Origin: JACQGD01 sp045628725
GTDB taxonomy: Bacteria; Patescibacteriota; Saccharimonadia; Saccharimonadales; Saccharimonadaceae
Direction of reading: 5' to 3'
DNA length: 64,000 bases
NCBI GenBank assembly: GCA_045628725.1
Contig: JAZQPT010000035.1
Span: 1-64,000, forward strand
Shown here: positions 1 to 8,193 of the stretch, piece by piece
Layout of the letters: every line of letters starts with the position of its first letter
Position numbering within the stretch: the stretch's first letter is position 1
Notes under the pieces: generated by a model
What the model was told of the DNA's origin: nothing
The model's database searches: none
The model's input: the letters and a program-made list of their open reading frames with translations, nothing else
Made by a program: the position numbers and the translations under genes

Positions 1-57
1 ATTGTTCAGCTTGTTGATTTGTTTATTGATGGCCACACAGTTACGTCTATGTAACTA

Positions 58-576
58 TTACTTTTCTAAGGACGTCTCAATATCGACAACTGCGCCAATT
101 TGCAGTTTATGAAACTTCATTGCAGCCCGATCGGTCTTTAAACCCAGCTCTGGGTTGATCGGACGGTCCATAGCTTTACTATCAAACACTACATCCGCAT
201 GACGCCACTGGAATTGTTCCAAACTGCCCACGACGACAAACTCAGCATGCTCAAGCCCCTCTGCGTACGGTGAGGCTTGTTTCGGAGCCGGCAGTTCAAT
301 ATAAGGAATAGTCCACCCGTTTGACTCTATATATTTGTTCAACTCAAAAATAGAAATCATACGGCCCTGAACGGGCGTTTCTGCGCGCAGCAGTGCGAAC
401 TCCCCTAACACCCGCTTCATCTCTTCGTATCTCTGCATTGTCTCTACCCGGTAGCAAAGATGGTCGAGTTCTGCGAGTTCCTGGCGCTCTATATGGTGCT
501 GTGCCAGTTCATCCATTATCGTCGCGACATGGGCGTCAATATCTACATTTCCTAGTGCTGCTTCGAGTGTATTCAT
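58..576 (-). CDS. YecM-like VOC-superfamily protein
   Basis: 172 aa. The protein resembles the E. coli YecM family, a vicinal-oxygen-chelate fold group of putative metal-dependent enzymes whose reaction is unknown. Matching blocks are LDHLCYRVE near residue 40, the IELPAPK segment near 95, EHAEFVV near 110, and the closing KFHKLQIGAVVDIE. I chose the ATG at 576 over a GTG at 585, because AAGGA lies 11 nt from the ATG but only 2 nt from the GTG. It sits downstream of nrdB behind a hairpin, so it is probably a separate or partly read-through unit. Family assignment is from remembered sequence patterns. Function is not inferred beyond that. Confidence 0.65.
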   Translation of the reverse strand: MNTLEAALGNVDIDAHVATIMDELAQHHIERQELAELDHLCYRVETMQRYEEMKRVLGEFALLRAETPVQGRMISIFELNKYIESNGWTIPYIELPAPKQASPYAEGLEHAEFVVVGSLEQFQWRHADVVFDSKAMDRPINPELGLKTDRAAMKFHKLQIGAVVDIETSLEK

Positions 577-600
577 ATTCGTCACTGTCCTTTATGTATA

Positions 601-631
601 AAACCAGACGCATTATTTCAGCGCCTGGTTT
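601..631 (-). terminator. Hairpin terminator after nrdB
   Basis: Inverted repeat AAACCAGACGC / GCGCCTGGTTT with one mismatch and a short A/T-rich loop, followed on the minus strand by TTTTATA. It lies between nrdB and the YecM-like gene. The U-run is short, so some read-through is likely. Confidence 0.55.
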
Positions 632-650
632 TGTTAGTTGTCCGTATACA

Positions 651-1709
651 TTATTGTTTCAGGATACTGTTGTTCGCGTCATTTTCGCCGCGATCAGCTG
701 CAGGGCTTTGACCGCCAGCAGGTGCTTGAGAGCCACCTGCGTTGACTTCGTAACTGGTGTTTGTTGCTTCAAAGAAGTTTACCAACTGTAGCGTATCGTT
801 AGCTGCTGCCATCCACTTCGCAGGGTTTGATACCTTGTAGTGTGGTTCAAATCCAAGCTCTTCGAGGCGACGATCGGCTAGGTACTTGACGTACTGGTTG
901 ATGTAATCGCTGTTGAGGCCAAGGATACCGTTTGGAAGCAAGTCCTTGTTGTAATCCTCTTCCATTTCAACCGCATCAAGAATCATTTGCTTGATTTCTG
1001 CCGCGAATTCTTCTGTCTGAAGATCTTCGTTTTCTTCAAGGACGGTCAAAATCAGGTTGATGCCGAACTTGAGGTGAAGTGATTCGTCGCGAACAACCCA
1101 GTCCATAAGTGAACCGAAGTTACGAAGCAAGTTACGCTGACGGAACGAAAGTGCCACCATAAATCCGCTATAGAACCAGATTCCTTCGAGGATAATATTG
1201 TAGGCAATCAAGTTTCGAATGAAATCTTTTTTACCTTCTGTTGTTGTGATGTCGAGTGTTTCCTCGGTCATACGCTTGATGAATTTTGTTTCAAACTCTT
1301 CTTTACGTGCCATCGAAGGCGTCTCGACGTGTGCCGCATACGCTTGGTCGCGGTCGATTGGGAATGTCTCGAGGACATATTCAAACGACATACAGTGATT
1401 TGCTTCTTCCCACATCTGTTTTGCAAGATATAGGTGACATTCTGCAGCGTTTACATAAGGGTAAACACCAAACGCCAACGCTTTGTTTACGAGCAATTCA
1501 TTTGGGTTAAAATAGCTCATCAAGAATGTCAGTGCATGACGTTCTTCGTCGCTCATTTTCTTCCAGTCAGCTAAATCCTGACCGAGTTGAATTTCATTTG
1601 GAAACCAAGTGTTTGCAACTGCTTGGTCGTAAAGATCCATTGCCCATTGATAATGGACTGGTTTAAGTAGTAATCCGTCTTGGATACCTGTTCCGAGAAT
1701 GCCTGCCAT
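651..1709 (-). CDS. nrdB: Ribonucleotide reductase class I small subunit, class Ic-like
   Basis: 352 aa R2 subunit, the ferritin-like protein that builds the oxidising cofactor for NrdA. Six metal ligands can be placed: E71, E102, H105, E175, E209 and H212, with spacings E71-E102 = 31 and E175-E209 = 34 as in known R2 proteins. The position seven residues after E102, which is the radical Tyr in class Ia/Ib, is F109. The first ligand is Glu rather than Asp. That pair (Glu plus Phe) is the pattern of the Chlamydia class Ic enzyme, which uses a Mn/Fe cofactor instead of a tyrosyl radical. W35 fits the radical-transfer Trp. The C-terminus is an unusual Gly/Pro/Asn-rich tail ending in ILKQ. It is the last gene of the nrd operon. 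Confidence 0.9.
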   Translation of the reverse strand: MAGILGTGIQDGLLLKPVHYQWAMDLYDQAVANTWFPNEIQLGQDLADWKKMSDEERHALTFLMSYFNPNELLVNKALAFGVYPYVNAAECHLYLAKQMWEEANHCMSFEYVLETFPIDRDQAYAAHVETPSMARKEEFETKFIKRMTEETLDITTTEGKKDFIRNLIAYNIILEGIWFYSGFMVALSFRQRNLLRNFGSLMDWVVRDESLHLKFGINLILTVLEENEDLQTEEFAAEIKQMILDAVEMEEDYNKDLLPNGILGLNSDYINQYVKYLADRRLEELGFEPHYKVSNPAKWMAAANDTLQLVNFFEATNTSYEVNAGGSQAPAGGQSPAADRGENDANNSILKQ

Positions 1710-1775
1710 GGTAGTTACATAGTCCTTTCGTTAATTGGTTGATGAATGCCTTCATAGTGAAGCTTGCCTACTATA

Positions 1776-1949
1776 TTATTGGCAACCTACGCACATTGTA
1801 GCATCAGCTGGATCGATAGGTGCGGCGACCTGACCACGTGAAGCAGCATCTTCGTTTGCTTGTTCCTGCGCGTTTGCCATTGCCTGGTCAATTGCTGCAA
1901 GCTTTTCTTCTAGTGTCATGTCATCGTTGAGAATTGTTGATGCGTTCAT
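1776..1949 (-). CDS. 57-aa protein ending in an RNR-type CxxC tail
   Basis: 57 codons between nrdA and nrdB, starting ATG at 1949 and ending TAA at 1776. AGGGG lies about 10 nt upstream of the ATG and serves as the ribosome site. The N-terminal 35 residues are acidic and Ala/Gln-rich, probably helical. The protein ends in ATMCVGCQ. A C-terminal C-x-x-C-Q is the typical end of class I NrdA proteins, where the two cysteines re-reduce the active-site disulfide. The NrdA encoded just upstream has no cysteine in its last 40 residues. I infer that this protein supplies the redox tail in trans. There is no frame continuity with nrdA, so it is not simply a frameshifted end. Confidence 0.75.
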   Translation of the reverse strand: MNASTILNDDMTLEEKLAAIDQAMANAQEQANEDAASRGQVAAPIDPADATMCVGCQ

Positions 1950-2040
1950 ATTCTTATTTTCCCCTATATCCTATTTAAATTCAGTTAGTTTTTATACAGT
2001 TTTTTATATTTCGTACGCTCTATTGCTGGTGCTTCATAGG

Positions 2041-4440
2041 CTATGCCTCAACCGATTGCTTTTTCGCAAATCCGAACCCGGTCTTTCGTGGTCCGCCATT
2101 GCTTTCGGCTTTGTTAACTTTTACGGTGCTCTGTTCGGCAGTATGTCGAGGCTTTACGTGCAGGTAATACGTTGTCTTGAGGCCACGCTTCCATGCAGCG
2201 GTATATACGGCTGCCATTTCATCGATGTCGCGTGTCTCTAGGTACATATTACGACTGATCGCTTGGTCGACCCATTTTTGTGCACGGGCCGCTACTTCGA
2301 TAAATGCATACGGACTTAGCTGGAAGCTGGTTTTGTAGACATCTTTGATATGCTGCGGGACTGCATCAATTTGTTGTACATCACCCTGCAGACGAAGCAC
2401 ATCGTCTTTTACCTCTTCCCAAAGACCAAGTTTTTTGAGGTCATTGACGAGGTTGACGTTGATTTCAAGGAACTTACCGTTTAACGTTGCACGAGAGAAA
2501 ATCTGTGCAAACTGTGGGTCAATACCAGGAGTCGTTCCTACAACGTGAGCGATATTTGCCGTTGGCGCAATCGCCATAAGAGTTGCGTTACGCATACCCT
2601 TTTTCACTTTTTTGCGTAGCACTTCCCAGTCCAAGCGAGTCTTGCGGTTTACTTCAACTTTTACTTTACGATCTGCAGCAAGTTCGTCGATCGTATCAAA
2701 TGGCAAGATGCCTTTACTCCAGCCGCTTCCCTTGAATGTTGGGTAGCTGCCGAGTTTTTTCGCAAGATCTGCTGATTCATCAATAGCATTGTAGCTAATG
2801 AATTCGGTTAGTTGATCCATGAGGTCGTATGATTCTTCTGATTCGTAGCTATGGCTTAATTTTTCGATAACATCAGTGAATCCCATAATTCCTAGACCGA
2901 GTGCACGGTTTTGAATGTTAGAGTGCATCGCTTCTGGAATTGGCGTGTTAGTGATATCGCACAGATTATCAAGCTGACGAATCGCACTGCGTGTACTTGC
3001 CGCTAGGCGGTCCCAATCCCATGTCAGGTCTTCTCGTAGGTGTGCAGACAGGTTTATGCTGACAAGGTTACATACAGCCGTATTGTCTTTGTCCTGAGGT
3101 AAGGTAATTTCTGTACACAGGTTCGATAAGTGAATCGTTGATGTGTTGTTATTAAGTGCTCGAACGTTTATGGTGTCTTTCCATGTTAACCATGGGTGGC
3201 TTGTCGCCTGAAGTACCGTCAAGATATTCCGGTACTGTTCACGAGCGTTAATCTTTGCAAAATCACGCATTTCGCCTTTTTCTGCCATTTTAACGTATTC
3301 GCCGTAGCGTTTACTAAACTCAGCACCGTAGAGTTCACATAGATCTTCTACTTCTGCTGGATCGAACATATACCAATCTTGGCCTTTTTCGACGCGCTTC
3401 ATAAACTCATCGCTGAGGAATACCGCCGTGTTTGCAAGACGCGTACGAAGGTAGGGGTCGCCAGAGTTTTGCTTTAGGTCGAGGAATTGTGGAAAGTTCA
3501 GGTGCCAGTTTTCCATATAGAGTGCTGCCGCGCCGGCTTTTTTGCCCTTACGTGACACCGCAAATAGCGCTGTATCGATCATTTTCATGAATGGAATTGG
3601 GCCAGTTGACTCTGTATTTGTTGTTTTAACAGGACTACCTGCGGCGCGAAGTTTGTTTAGGCTGATACCTATGCCGCCGGTGCCTTTAGCGATCCACATC
3701 GTATCGCGAACACCTTTGGCGATTGATTCCATGTCATCTTGGATTTCTAGAAGGAAGCAGTTTGAAAGCTGTGGGAATGAGCCACCAGCGTTGATTCGAG
3801 TTGAACCACCAGGTGAATAATCAAGGTTTGACATATGATCGTAAAAATCGAGTGCTGCTGCGGTCGGATCTTCTTCGTTATAACTAAGCCCCATCGCGAT
3901 GCGCATGTTTGTGTACTGAGGCACTTCGATCGTGTCGCCCTTAAGGTTTCGTAGACCATAGCGGTTCTTGCTGGTAATGACACCTAGGTATTTACTAAGG
4001 TTGTCTCGTGAAGGGTCGATTGCTTTGGCTAGTCTCTTTATGTCGAACACTTTGCCGCTCATTCGCTCGTCAAGCAAGCCTTCTTTGATGCCGTCTTTTA
4101 GATACTGTGCAAATTTTGTCTCATGAAGCTTTTTTAGTTCGTCTATATCAGCATACTGTCCAAGAATATTCTTGTAGATAGTCTTGAGCATTAAACGAGC
4201 AGCGATTTTATCAAAATCAGGGTCGTCTTTTACGTTTTGCAGGGCTGCGTGAATCACTGATTCATCTAGTTGCTGGGTTGTAATCCCATCAAATAATGTC
4301 AATTGTACTTCTGTTGCGACTTGAACGACCTTGCTGATCTGGTCTGGAAGACCTTCACTAGCTTCAACCAAAGCAAGATTAATCTTGTTGGCGTCAAATG
4401 GTTCGCGGGTGCCGTCGCGTTTTACCACGTGAATGCTCAT
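2041..4440 (-). CDS. nrdA: Ribonucleoside-diphosphate reductase large subunit
   Basis: 799 aa. It reduces NDPs to dNDPs, with the radical supplied by NrdB. Residues 1-90 form one ATP-cone, the allosteric activity site, starting MSIHVVKRDGTREPF. Catalytic landmarks are C228 (in SNCFLL), N440, C442 and E444 (in SNLCTE), C457 (in AVCNL), and the radical-transfer pair Y758-Y759 (in TTYYLH). The last 42 residues contain no cysteine and end in KKQSVEA, so the usual C-terminal redox pair is absent; it appears on the next gene of the operon. The gene heads the nrd operon behind a leader of about 175 nt, with NrdR-box-like sites at the promoter. Confidence 0.95.
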   Translation of the reverse strand: MSIHVVKRDGTREPFDANKINLALVEASEGLPDQISKVVQVATEVQLTLFDGITTQQLDESVIHAALQNVKDDPDFDKIAARLMLKTIYKNILGQYADIDELKKLHETKFAQYLKDGIKEGLLDERMSGKVFDIKRLAKAIDPSRDNLSKYLGVITSKNRYGLRNLKGDTIEVPQYTNMRIAMGLSYNEEDPTAAALDFYDHMSNLDYSPGGSTRINAGGSFPQLSNCFLLEIQDDMESIAKGVRDTMWIAKGTGGIGISLNKLRAAGSPVKTTNTESTGPIPFMKMIDTALFAVSRKGKKAGAAALYMENWHLNFPQFLDLKQNSGDPYLRTRLANTAVFLSDEFMKRVEKGQDWYMFDPAEVEDLCELYGAEFSKRYGEYVKMAEKGEMRDFAKINAREQYRNILTVLQATSHPWLTWKDTINVRALNNNTSTIHLSNLCTEITLPQDKDNTAVCNLVSINLSAHLREDLTWDWDRLAASTRSAIRQLDNLCDITNTPIPEAMHSNIQNRALGLGIMGFTDVIEKLSHSYESEESYDLMDQLTEFISYNAIDESADLAKKLGSYPTFKGSGWSKGILPFDTIDELAADRKVKVEVNRKTRLDWEVLRKKVKKGMRNATLMAIAPTANIAHVVGTTPGIDPQFAQIFSRATLNGKFLEINVNLVNDLKKLGLWEEVKDDVLRLQGDVQQIDAVPQHIKDVYKTSFQLSPYAFIEVAARAQKWVDQAISRNMYLETRDIDEMAAVYTAAWKRGLKTTYYLHVKPRHTAEQSTVKVNKAESNGGPRKTGFGFAKKQSVEA

Positions 4441-4523
4441 ATATATCCCCTATTACTTCTTATTTTTTTATTTCACACCTCAGTAATTCACCTATCTCTC
4501 AACTTACGCGGACTACTGGCGGC

Positions 4524-4574
4524 GCAAGAAGATACCTAATCCGTACAGATAGGTGGTTATACCCTCCTTCTTGC
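4524..4574 (-). other. Structured hairpin in the nrdA leader
   Basis: GCAAGAAG (4524-4531) pairs perfectly with CTTCTTGC (4567-4574). Inside this outer stem lies a second stem built on ACCTA/TAGGT. It falls within the roughly 175-nt untranslated leader of nrdA. No known riboswitch class is recognisable. It could be a regulatory or stabilising structure. Confidence 0.35.
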
Positions 4575-4597
4575 AAAATGTGTGTTTTTGTTGAACT

Positions 4598-4651
4598 ACT
4601 ACATATGTAGTGTCTGTATAGAATAATAGACCCTATATATATGGTTTTCAA
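4598..4651 (-). promoter_or_regulatory. nrdA promoter with two NrdR-box-like sites
   Basis: On the minus strand, TTGAAA (4646-4651) and TATTAT (4623-4628) are separated by 17 bp. A NrdR-box-like 16-mer, ACCCTATATATATGGT (4630-4645), lies in the spacer and matches 13 of 16 positions of ACACwATATwTwGTGT. A second, ACTACATATGTAGTGT (4598-4613, 12 of 16), lies just after the predicted start of transcription. The two begin 32 bp apart, about three helical turns, as in known NrdR box pairs. NrdR represses nrd operons in response to dATP/ATP. Confidence 0.65.
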
Positions 4652-4750
4652 GCTTTTAGCGATATTTCGCCTGTGTATTTTTAACTACATGATTTTTATG
4701 CTTCCGGCAACACCTTACAGAGCCCACATGGTGGTGTGTTTGTTATTTAC

Positions 4751-4768
4751 AACGCTATATATAGCGTT
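4751..4768. promoter_or_regulatory. Third NrdR-box-like palindrome
   Basis: Perfect 18-bp palindrome AACGCTATATATAGCGTT. Its central 16 bases match 14 of 16 positions of the NrdR box consensus. It sits just upstream of the promoter of the rightward membrane-protein gene and more than 100 bp from the nrdA promoter. It could link that gene to NrdR, or be another operator. Confidence 0.45.
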
Positions 4769-4807
4769 TATGTTTTATATGCACGGTAGCCTGCTATACT
4801 ACATGAT

Positions 4808-5794
4808 ATGAATGCGTTTACAACCCTACGACGTGCAGTTTGGAGCATTATCCTTGCGCTGTGTATTGTCGTCATGACACTATATTTCTCGTTATCACAG
4901 GTGTTGCTTTCCGCACCGACCCTAGAACGAATTGCGGCCGAATCAAATCTAGCGCAAACCCTTCGTAACGAGGTTATATTACCCAAGATTATTAACCATG
5001 CCAAAACATCACAGTATGCGGCACTTCTCGACGAAGCGACGATTACAAAAGTCTTTAATCAAACAATCCCCAGCGCTGCGCTTGAGCAGGAGATCGCACC
5101 CGTTGCAGTATCCCTGCAGCGATGGCTCGATAGTAAAGAACCTGATGTTACGTTTTCTATTGATACCGGTGAACTTTCAACCCGATTCGCCAATCAGCTT
5201 GCACAGGTAGCCAGCGATAAGATTGCCGCACTACCCCGATGTACAGTCAACAATACGATTTCTGATGCACAGAATGCTGTCTGTCGTTCAGGGTTTGTCA
5301 GCCAGGCTGTTGTTGTGCAGACCGTTACCGACGCAATTAAAAACGATCCCTCGTTCGCTCAGACAGTCATTACCTCGGCGGACATCCCCCTCCCTGACCC
5401 AGTTGCGCGTGCCGGTCGTGACATTCCTTCATATCTCAATATGTTTTATGCCGCCAGCATTATTGCCGCAGGTATTGCCTGCATGATTACACTTTGGCTA
5501 CTTTTAAAGCATCGTGTTTCTGGGATTATTACTATCGGAAGCAGTTTGGTGTTATCTGCGGTCGCACTATTCGTTACCTCACTATTTATTACGCGGATAA
5601 TCGAAAGCGTCAGTACTGATCCATTAGTGCAGCAAGTGGCACGTGCAGCAAGTACCGCTATTGAAAGTGTTATACAGCGGCAATCGCTCATATTACTTGC
5701 AGCTGGGTCGATACTCATCGTCACTATGGCTATCATAAAAATAATCTTGATTCGTCGTCGTCGCACAAAAGACACGATGCACTTTGGCCATTAA
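4808..5794 (+). CDS. Membrane protein with extracytoplasmic domain
   Basis: 328 aa, family not recognised. One N-terminal membrane segment (about residues 10-32) is followed by roughly 180 residues predicted outside the membrane, containing two cysteines (in PRCTVNN and AVCRSG) that could form a disulfide. Three further membrane helices fill residues 215-310, and an Arg-rich end (IRRRRTK) fits a cytoplasmic C-terminus. TATACT (4795-4800) ends 7 nt before the ATG, which implies a leaderless mRNA. The gene diverges from nrdA and shares its regulatory region. Its stop codon is inside the following terminator stem. Confidence 0.8.
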   Translation: MNAFTTLRRAVWSIILALCIVVMTLYFSLSQVLLSAPTLERIAAESNLAQTLRNEVILPKIINHAKTSQYAALLDEATITKVFNQTIPSAALEQEIAPVAVSLQRWLDSKEPDVTFSIDTGELSTRFANQLAQVASDKIAALPRCTVNNTISDAQNAVCRSGFVSQAVVVQTVTDAIKNDPSFAQTVITSADIPLPDPVARAGRDIPSYLNMFYAASIIAAGIACMITLWLLLKHRVSGIITIGSSLVLSAVALFVTSLFITRIIESVSTDPLVQQVARAASTAIESVIQRQSLILLAAGSILIVTMAIIKIILIRRRRTKDTMHFGH

Positions 5795-5824
5795 AAAATA
5801 CACTCAAACGAGTGTATTTTTTAA
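5791..5824. terminator. Bidirectional terminator
   Basis: Perfect 15-bp stem TTAAAAAATACACTC / GAGTGTATTTTTTAA with an AAAC loop, giving U-runs on both strands. It ends the membrane-protein gene on the plus strand and, immediately after the encoded CCA, the tRNA-Ser gene on the minus strand. Confidence 0.9.
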
Positions 5825-5914
5825 TGGCGGAGAGAACAGGATTCGAACCTGCGGTACCATTGCTGGCACACACGCTTTCCAAGCGTGCGCCTTCAACCAC
5901 TCGGCCACCTCTCC
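5825..5914 (-). tRNA. tRNA-Ser (anticodon GGA)
   Basis: 90 nt, class II tRNA with a long variable arm, CCA encoded. The acceptor starts GGAGAGG. The anticodon stem CACGC/GCGTG encloses the loop TTGGAAA, which gives anticodon GGA. The T-arm contains GGTTCGAATCC. It reads UCC/UCU codons. Confidence 0.95.
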
Positions 5915-6010
5915 GTGCACTAATTATTTTAGCAGATAGCAACAGTTGTACAATTCACGCCATGCTTACGGTTGCGGAAACAGGTGTCTACTCTCTATAA
6001 TAGATAGCTA

Positions 6011-6871
6011 ATGAAATCATCCGATACAACCGCGCCAGTTATTGCCCTGCACGGCCTAACAAAGAGGTATGGAATTGGCGACGCCGAACATACCGTTCTT
6101 GATGGTGTTGATTTAATTATCAAAAAAGGTGAGTTTATCGCGATTATGGGGCCAAGTGGCTGTGGCAAGACGACTCTTCTTAATATTCTTGGCCTACTTG
6201 ACCGTGCAGACGAAGGTGAGTACAAACTCGATGGAAAATCAGTAAAACAACAGAGCGGACGAGCACATGCACGGATTCGAAGCGATCAAGTTGGTTTTGT
6301 GTTTCAAAACTTCAATTTAGTCCCTCGTTTAAATGTTATCGAAAACGTCGCACTTCCCCTTACTTACAAAGGTATCCACAAAACAAAACGCCTGCAAGCT
6401 GCAAGTAAAATGCTCAGCACATTCCATTTATCAGAGCGCGAATATTATATGCCTTGGCAGTTATCAGGCGGCCAAACACAGCGCGTTGCTATTGCCCGTG
6501 CGCTGGTAAATGACCCCTCTATTGTTCTTGCCGATGAACCGACAGGCAACCTCGACAGCAAAGCCAGTCACGTCATCATGGAAGAACTATCCGATATACA
6601 TAAACGCGGCAATACGATCATCATGGTCACCCATAACCCGGCGCTCACAACCTACGCGAGTCGTGTTATTACGATGCTTGACGGTAGGATCGATACCGAC
6701 ACAAAAGATCCACGAGCGCCAATAAATCAGGTCGACACTACCAAAAAACCTTTGGGCGCTAATACAAAACCTGTCATTGAAAAACCAACAAAACAAAAAA
6801 GAAAGTCACTACGAAAACCTGCAAAAGCGACTAAGTCGAAAAAGGGCAAGAAAGAAAAAGAGACTAAATAA
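6011..6871 (+). CDS. ABC transporter ATPase, MacB/LolD type
   Basis: 286 aa nucleotide-binding subunit. Walker A is GPSGCGKTT near residue 50, the signature motif LSGGQ near 155, and Walker B VLADEPTGNLD near 175, which are typical of the MacB/LolD/FtsE-like group. A Lys-rich tail of about 45 residues follows the ATPase domain and is unusual for the family; it could contact membrane lipid or nucleic acid. The permease starts 2 nt after the stop, so the pair forms one exporter. TTGCGG and TATAAT (5996-6001) make a good promoter, and its -10 ends 9 nt before the ATG, which implies a near-leaderless mRNA. Confidence 0.9.
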   Translation: MKSSDTTAPVIALHGLTKRYGIGDAEHTVLDGVDLIIKKGEFIAIMGPSGCGKTTLLNILGLLDRADEGEYKLDGKSVKQQSGRAHARIRSDQVGFVFQNFNLVPRLNVIENVALPLTYKGIHKTKRLQAASKMLSTFHLSEREYYMPWQLSGGQTQRVAIARALVNDPSIVLADEPTGNLDSKASHVIMEELSDIHKRGNTIIMVTHNPALTTYASRVITMLDGRIDTDTKDPRAPINQVDTTKKPLGANTKPVIEKPTKQKRKSLRKPAKATKSKKGKKEKETK

Positions 6872-6873
6872 TT

Positions 6874-8109
6874 ATGCGCTTATTAATCGCCAATCACATT
6901 GCAAACGCCCTCGAATCACTTCGGAGTAATCGTACACGTACCAACCTAACGATGCTCGGAGTGACGATTGGCGTAGCCAGTATTACTCTTATCTTGTCGC
7001 TTAGCGCGGGTGCCACAAAAGTCATCACCGACCAAGTTGACGAACTAGGCGGGAATATCGCCATCATTCGGCCCGGCAATAACGACACACCAGTTCGTAT
7101 GGACGACCTTACGTCACCGATGACTAACGCGTACGCAACGAGTAGTTTAATTGAAGCCGACATAGATTCGATTCGCGCATTACCAAATACTCAGGCCGTC
7201 GCCCCAATTATGAAAATCACCGGCAGTGTGCACGCTAAAGATAGCAGCCCAACTAATACGTCGGTTATCGCAACAACGCCAGATTTGTTAGAGATTACTA
7301 ATTTCCCTATTCGGGACGGTCAGTTTATCGATGCCCGGACCAATCAAGATACCGCCGTCATTGGATCGCAGCTGTCCGTTGATTTATTCGGCACCGACCA
7401 GTCGATTGGAAAATTATTCAAGATCAGAGACAAAACCTTCACGGTCATTGGCATATTAAAGCCTGTCGATCGTCCTATCAACTACAACAATGTTGATTTT
7501 GACCACACTGCCATCATCAACCTAGAGAGTGGAAAATCATTCAATCAGGGCGTTGTGCAATTACAGCAAATTAACGTAAAAGCGACCGATGCTAATCAAC
7601 TCCAAGGTGTCGTCACGGGCATCAAAAAAGCCATCACCGCCAATCATAACGGCGAAAAAGATATATCCGTACTGTCGGGGAGCGAACTATCCCAACCGAC
7701 CAGTCAGTTCTTTTACGCTGTAGCCGCAACGATGACGATTGTCGCGACAATCTCACTTTTCGTTGGAGGCATTGGCATAATGAATATCATGCTGGTGAGC
7801 GTCGCTGAACGTAACCGCGAAATCGGTATTCGTAAAGCGCTTGGCGCAAGCAATGGCCATATCGTCGCGCAGTTCCTTATCGAATCACTTGCCATGAGCG
7901 TTGGTGGCGGAATCATCGGCTACGGAGCCGGCTACCTGCTCGGGTTCATCCTCAGCCGGAGCCTTCTTACTTTTGATCCATTATTCAGTTGGCATATCGC
8001 TGTCATCGCCCTTGGGGCGTCGGTTATTATCGGAACGTTGTTCGGTCTTTATCCGGCAATCCGTGCTGCACGCAAAGATCCGATAGAAGCACTTCGCCAG
8101 TATCATTAA
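6874..8109 (+). CDS. ABC transporter permease, MacB-like
   Basis: 411 aa. The arrangement is that of MacB/FtsX permeases: one N-terminal helix (residues 20-42), a periplasmic-type MacB_PCD domain of about 200 residues, and three C-terminal helices. The conserved GGIGIMNIMLVSV and ERNREIGIRKALGA blocks are both present near residues 295-325. It works with the preceding ATPase. Such pairs export peptides, lipoproteins or small toxic compounds by a mechanotransmission cycle. The substrate cannot be told from sequence. Confidence 0.92.
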   Translation: MRLLIANHIANALESLRSNRTRTNLTMLGVTIGVASITLILSLSAGATKVITDQVDELGGNIAIIRPGNNDTPVRMDDLTSPMTNAYATSSLIEADIDSIRALPNTQAVAPIMKITGSVHAKDSSPTNTSVIATTPDLLEITNFPIRDGQFIDARTNQDTAVIGSQLSVDLFGTDQSIGKLFKIRDKTFTVIGILKPVDRPINYNNVDFDHTAIINLESGKSFNQGVVQLQQINVKATDANQLQGVVTGIKKAITANHNGEKDISVLSGSELSQPTSQFFYAVAATMTIVATISLFVGGIGIMNIMLVSVAERNREIGIRKALGASNGHIVAQFLIESLAMSVGGGIIGYGAGYLLGFILSRSLLTFDPLFSWHIAVIALGASVIIGTLFGLYPAIRAARKDPIEALRQYH

Positions 8110-8111
8110 AG

Positions 8112-8140
8112 TTGATTATAGTTTATCTATATTATATAGT
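8112..8140 (+). promoter_or_regulatory. Promoter of the 8194 gene
   Basis: TTGATT (8112-8117), 17-bp spacer, TATAGT (8135-8140). Transcription would start near 8147, leaving a leader of about 47 nt before the GTG start at 8194. Confidence 0.55.
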
Positions 8141-8193
8141 AGTATCCGCAGCACACCCGTCTGCAAACAAGTCGGCAACGAATTGAGACATGC

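Noticed and set aside
1..57. Possible gene end at the window start
   Set aside because: 57 nt without a convincing start, stop context or terminator. Nothing can be supported.
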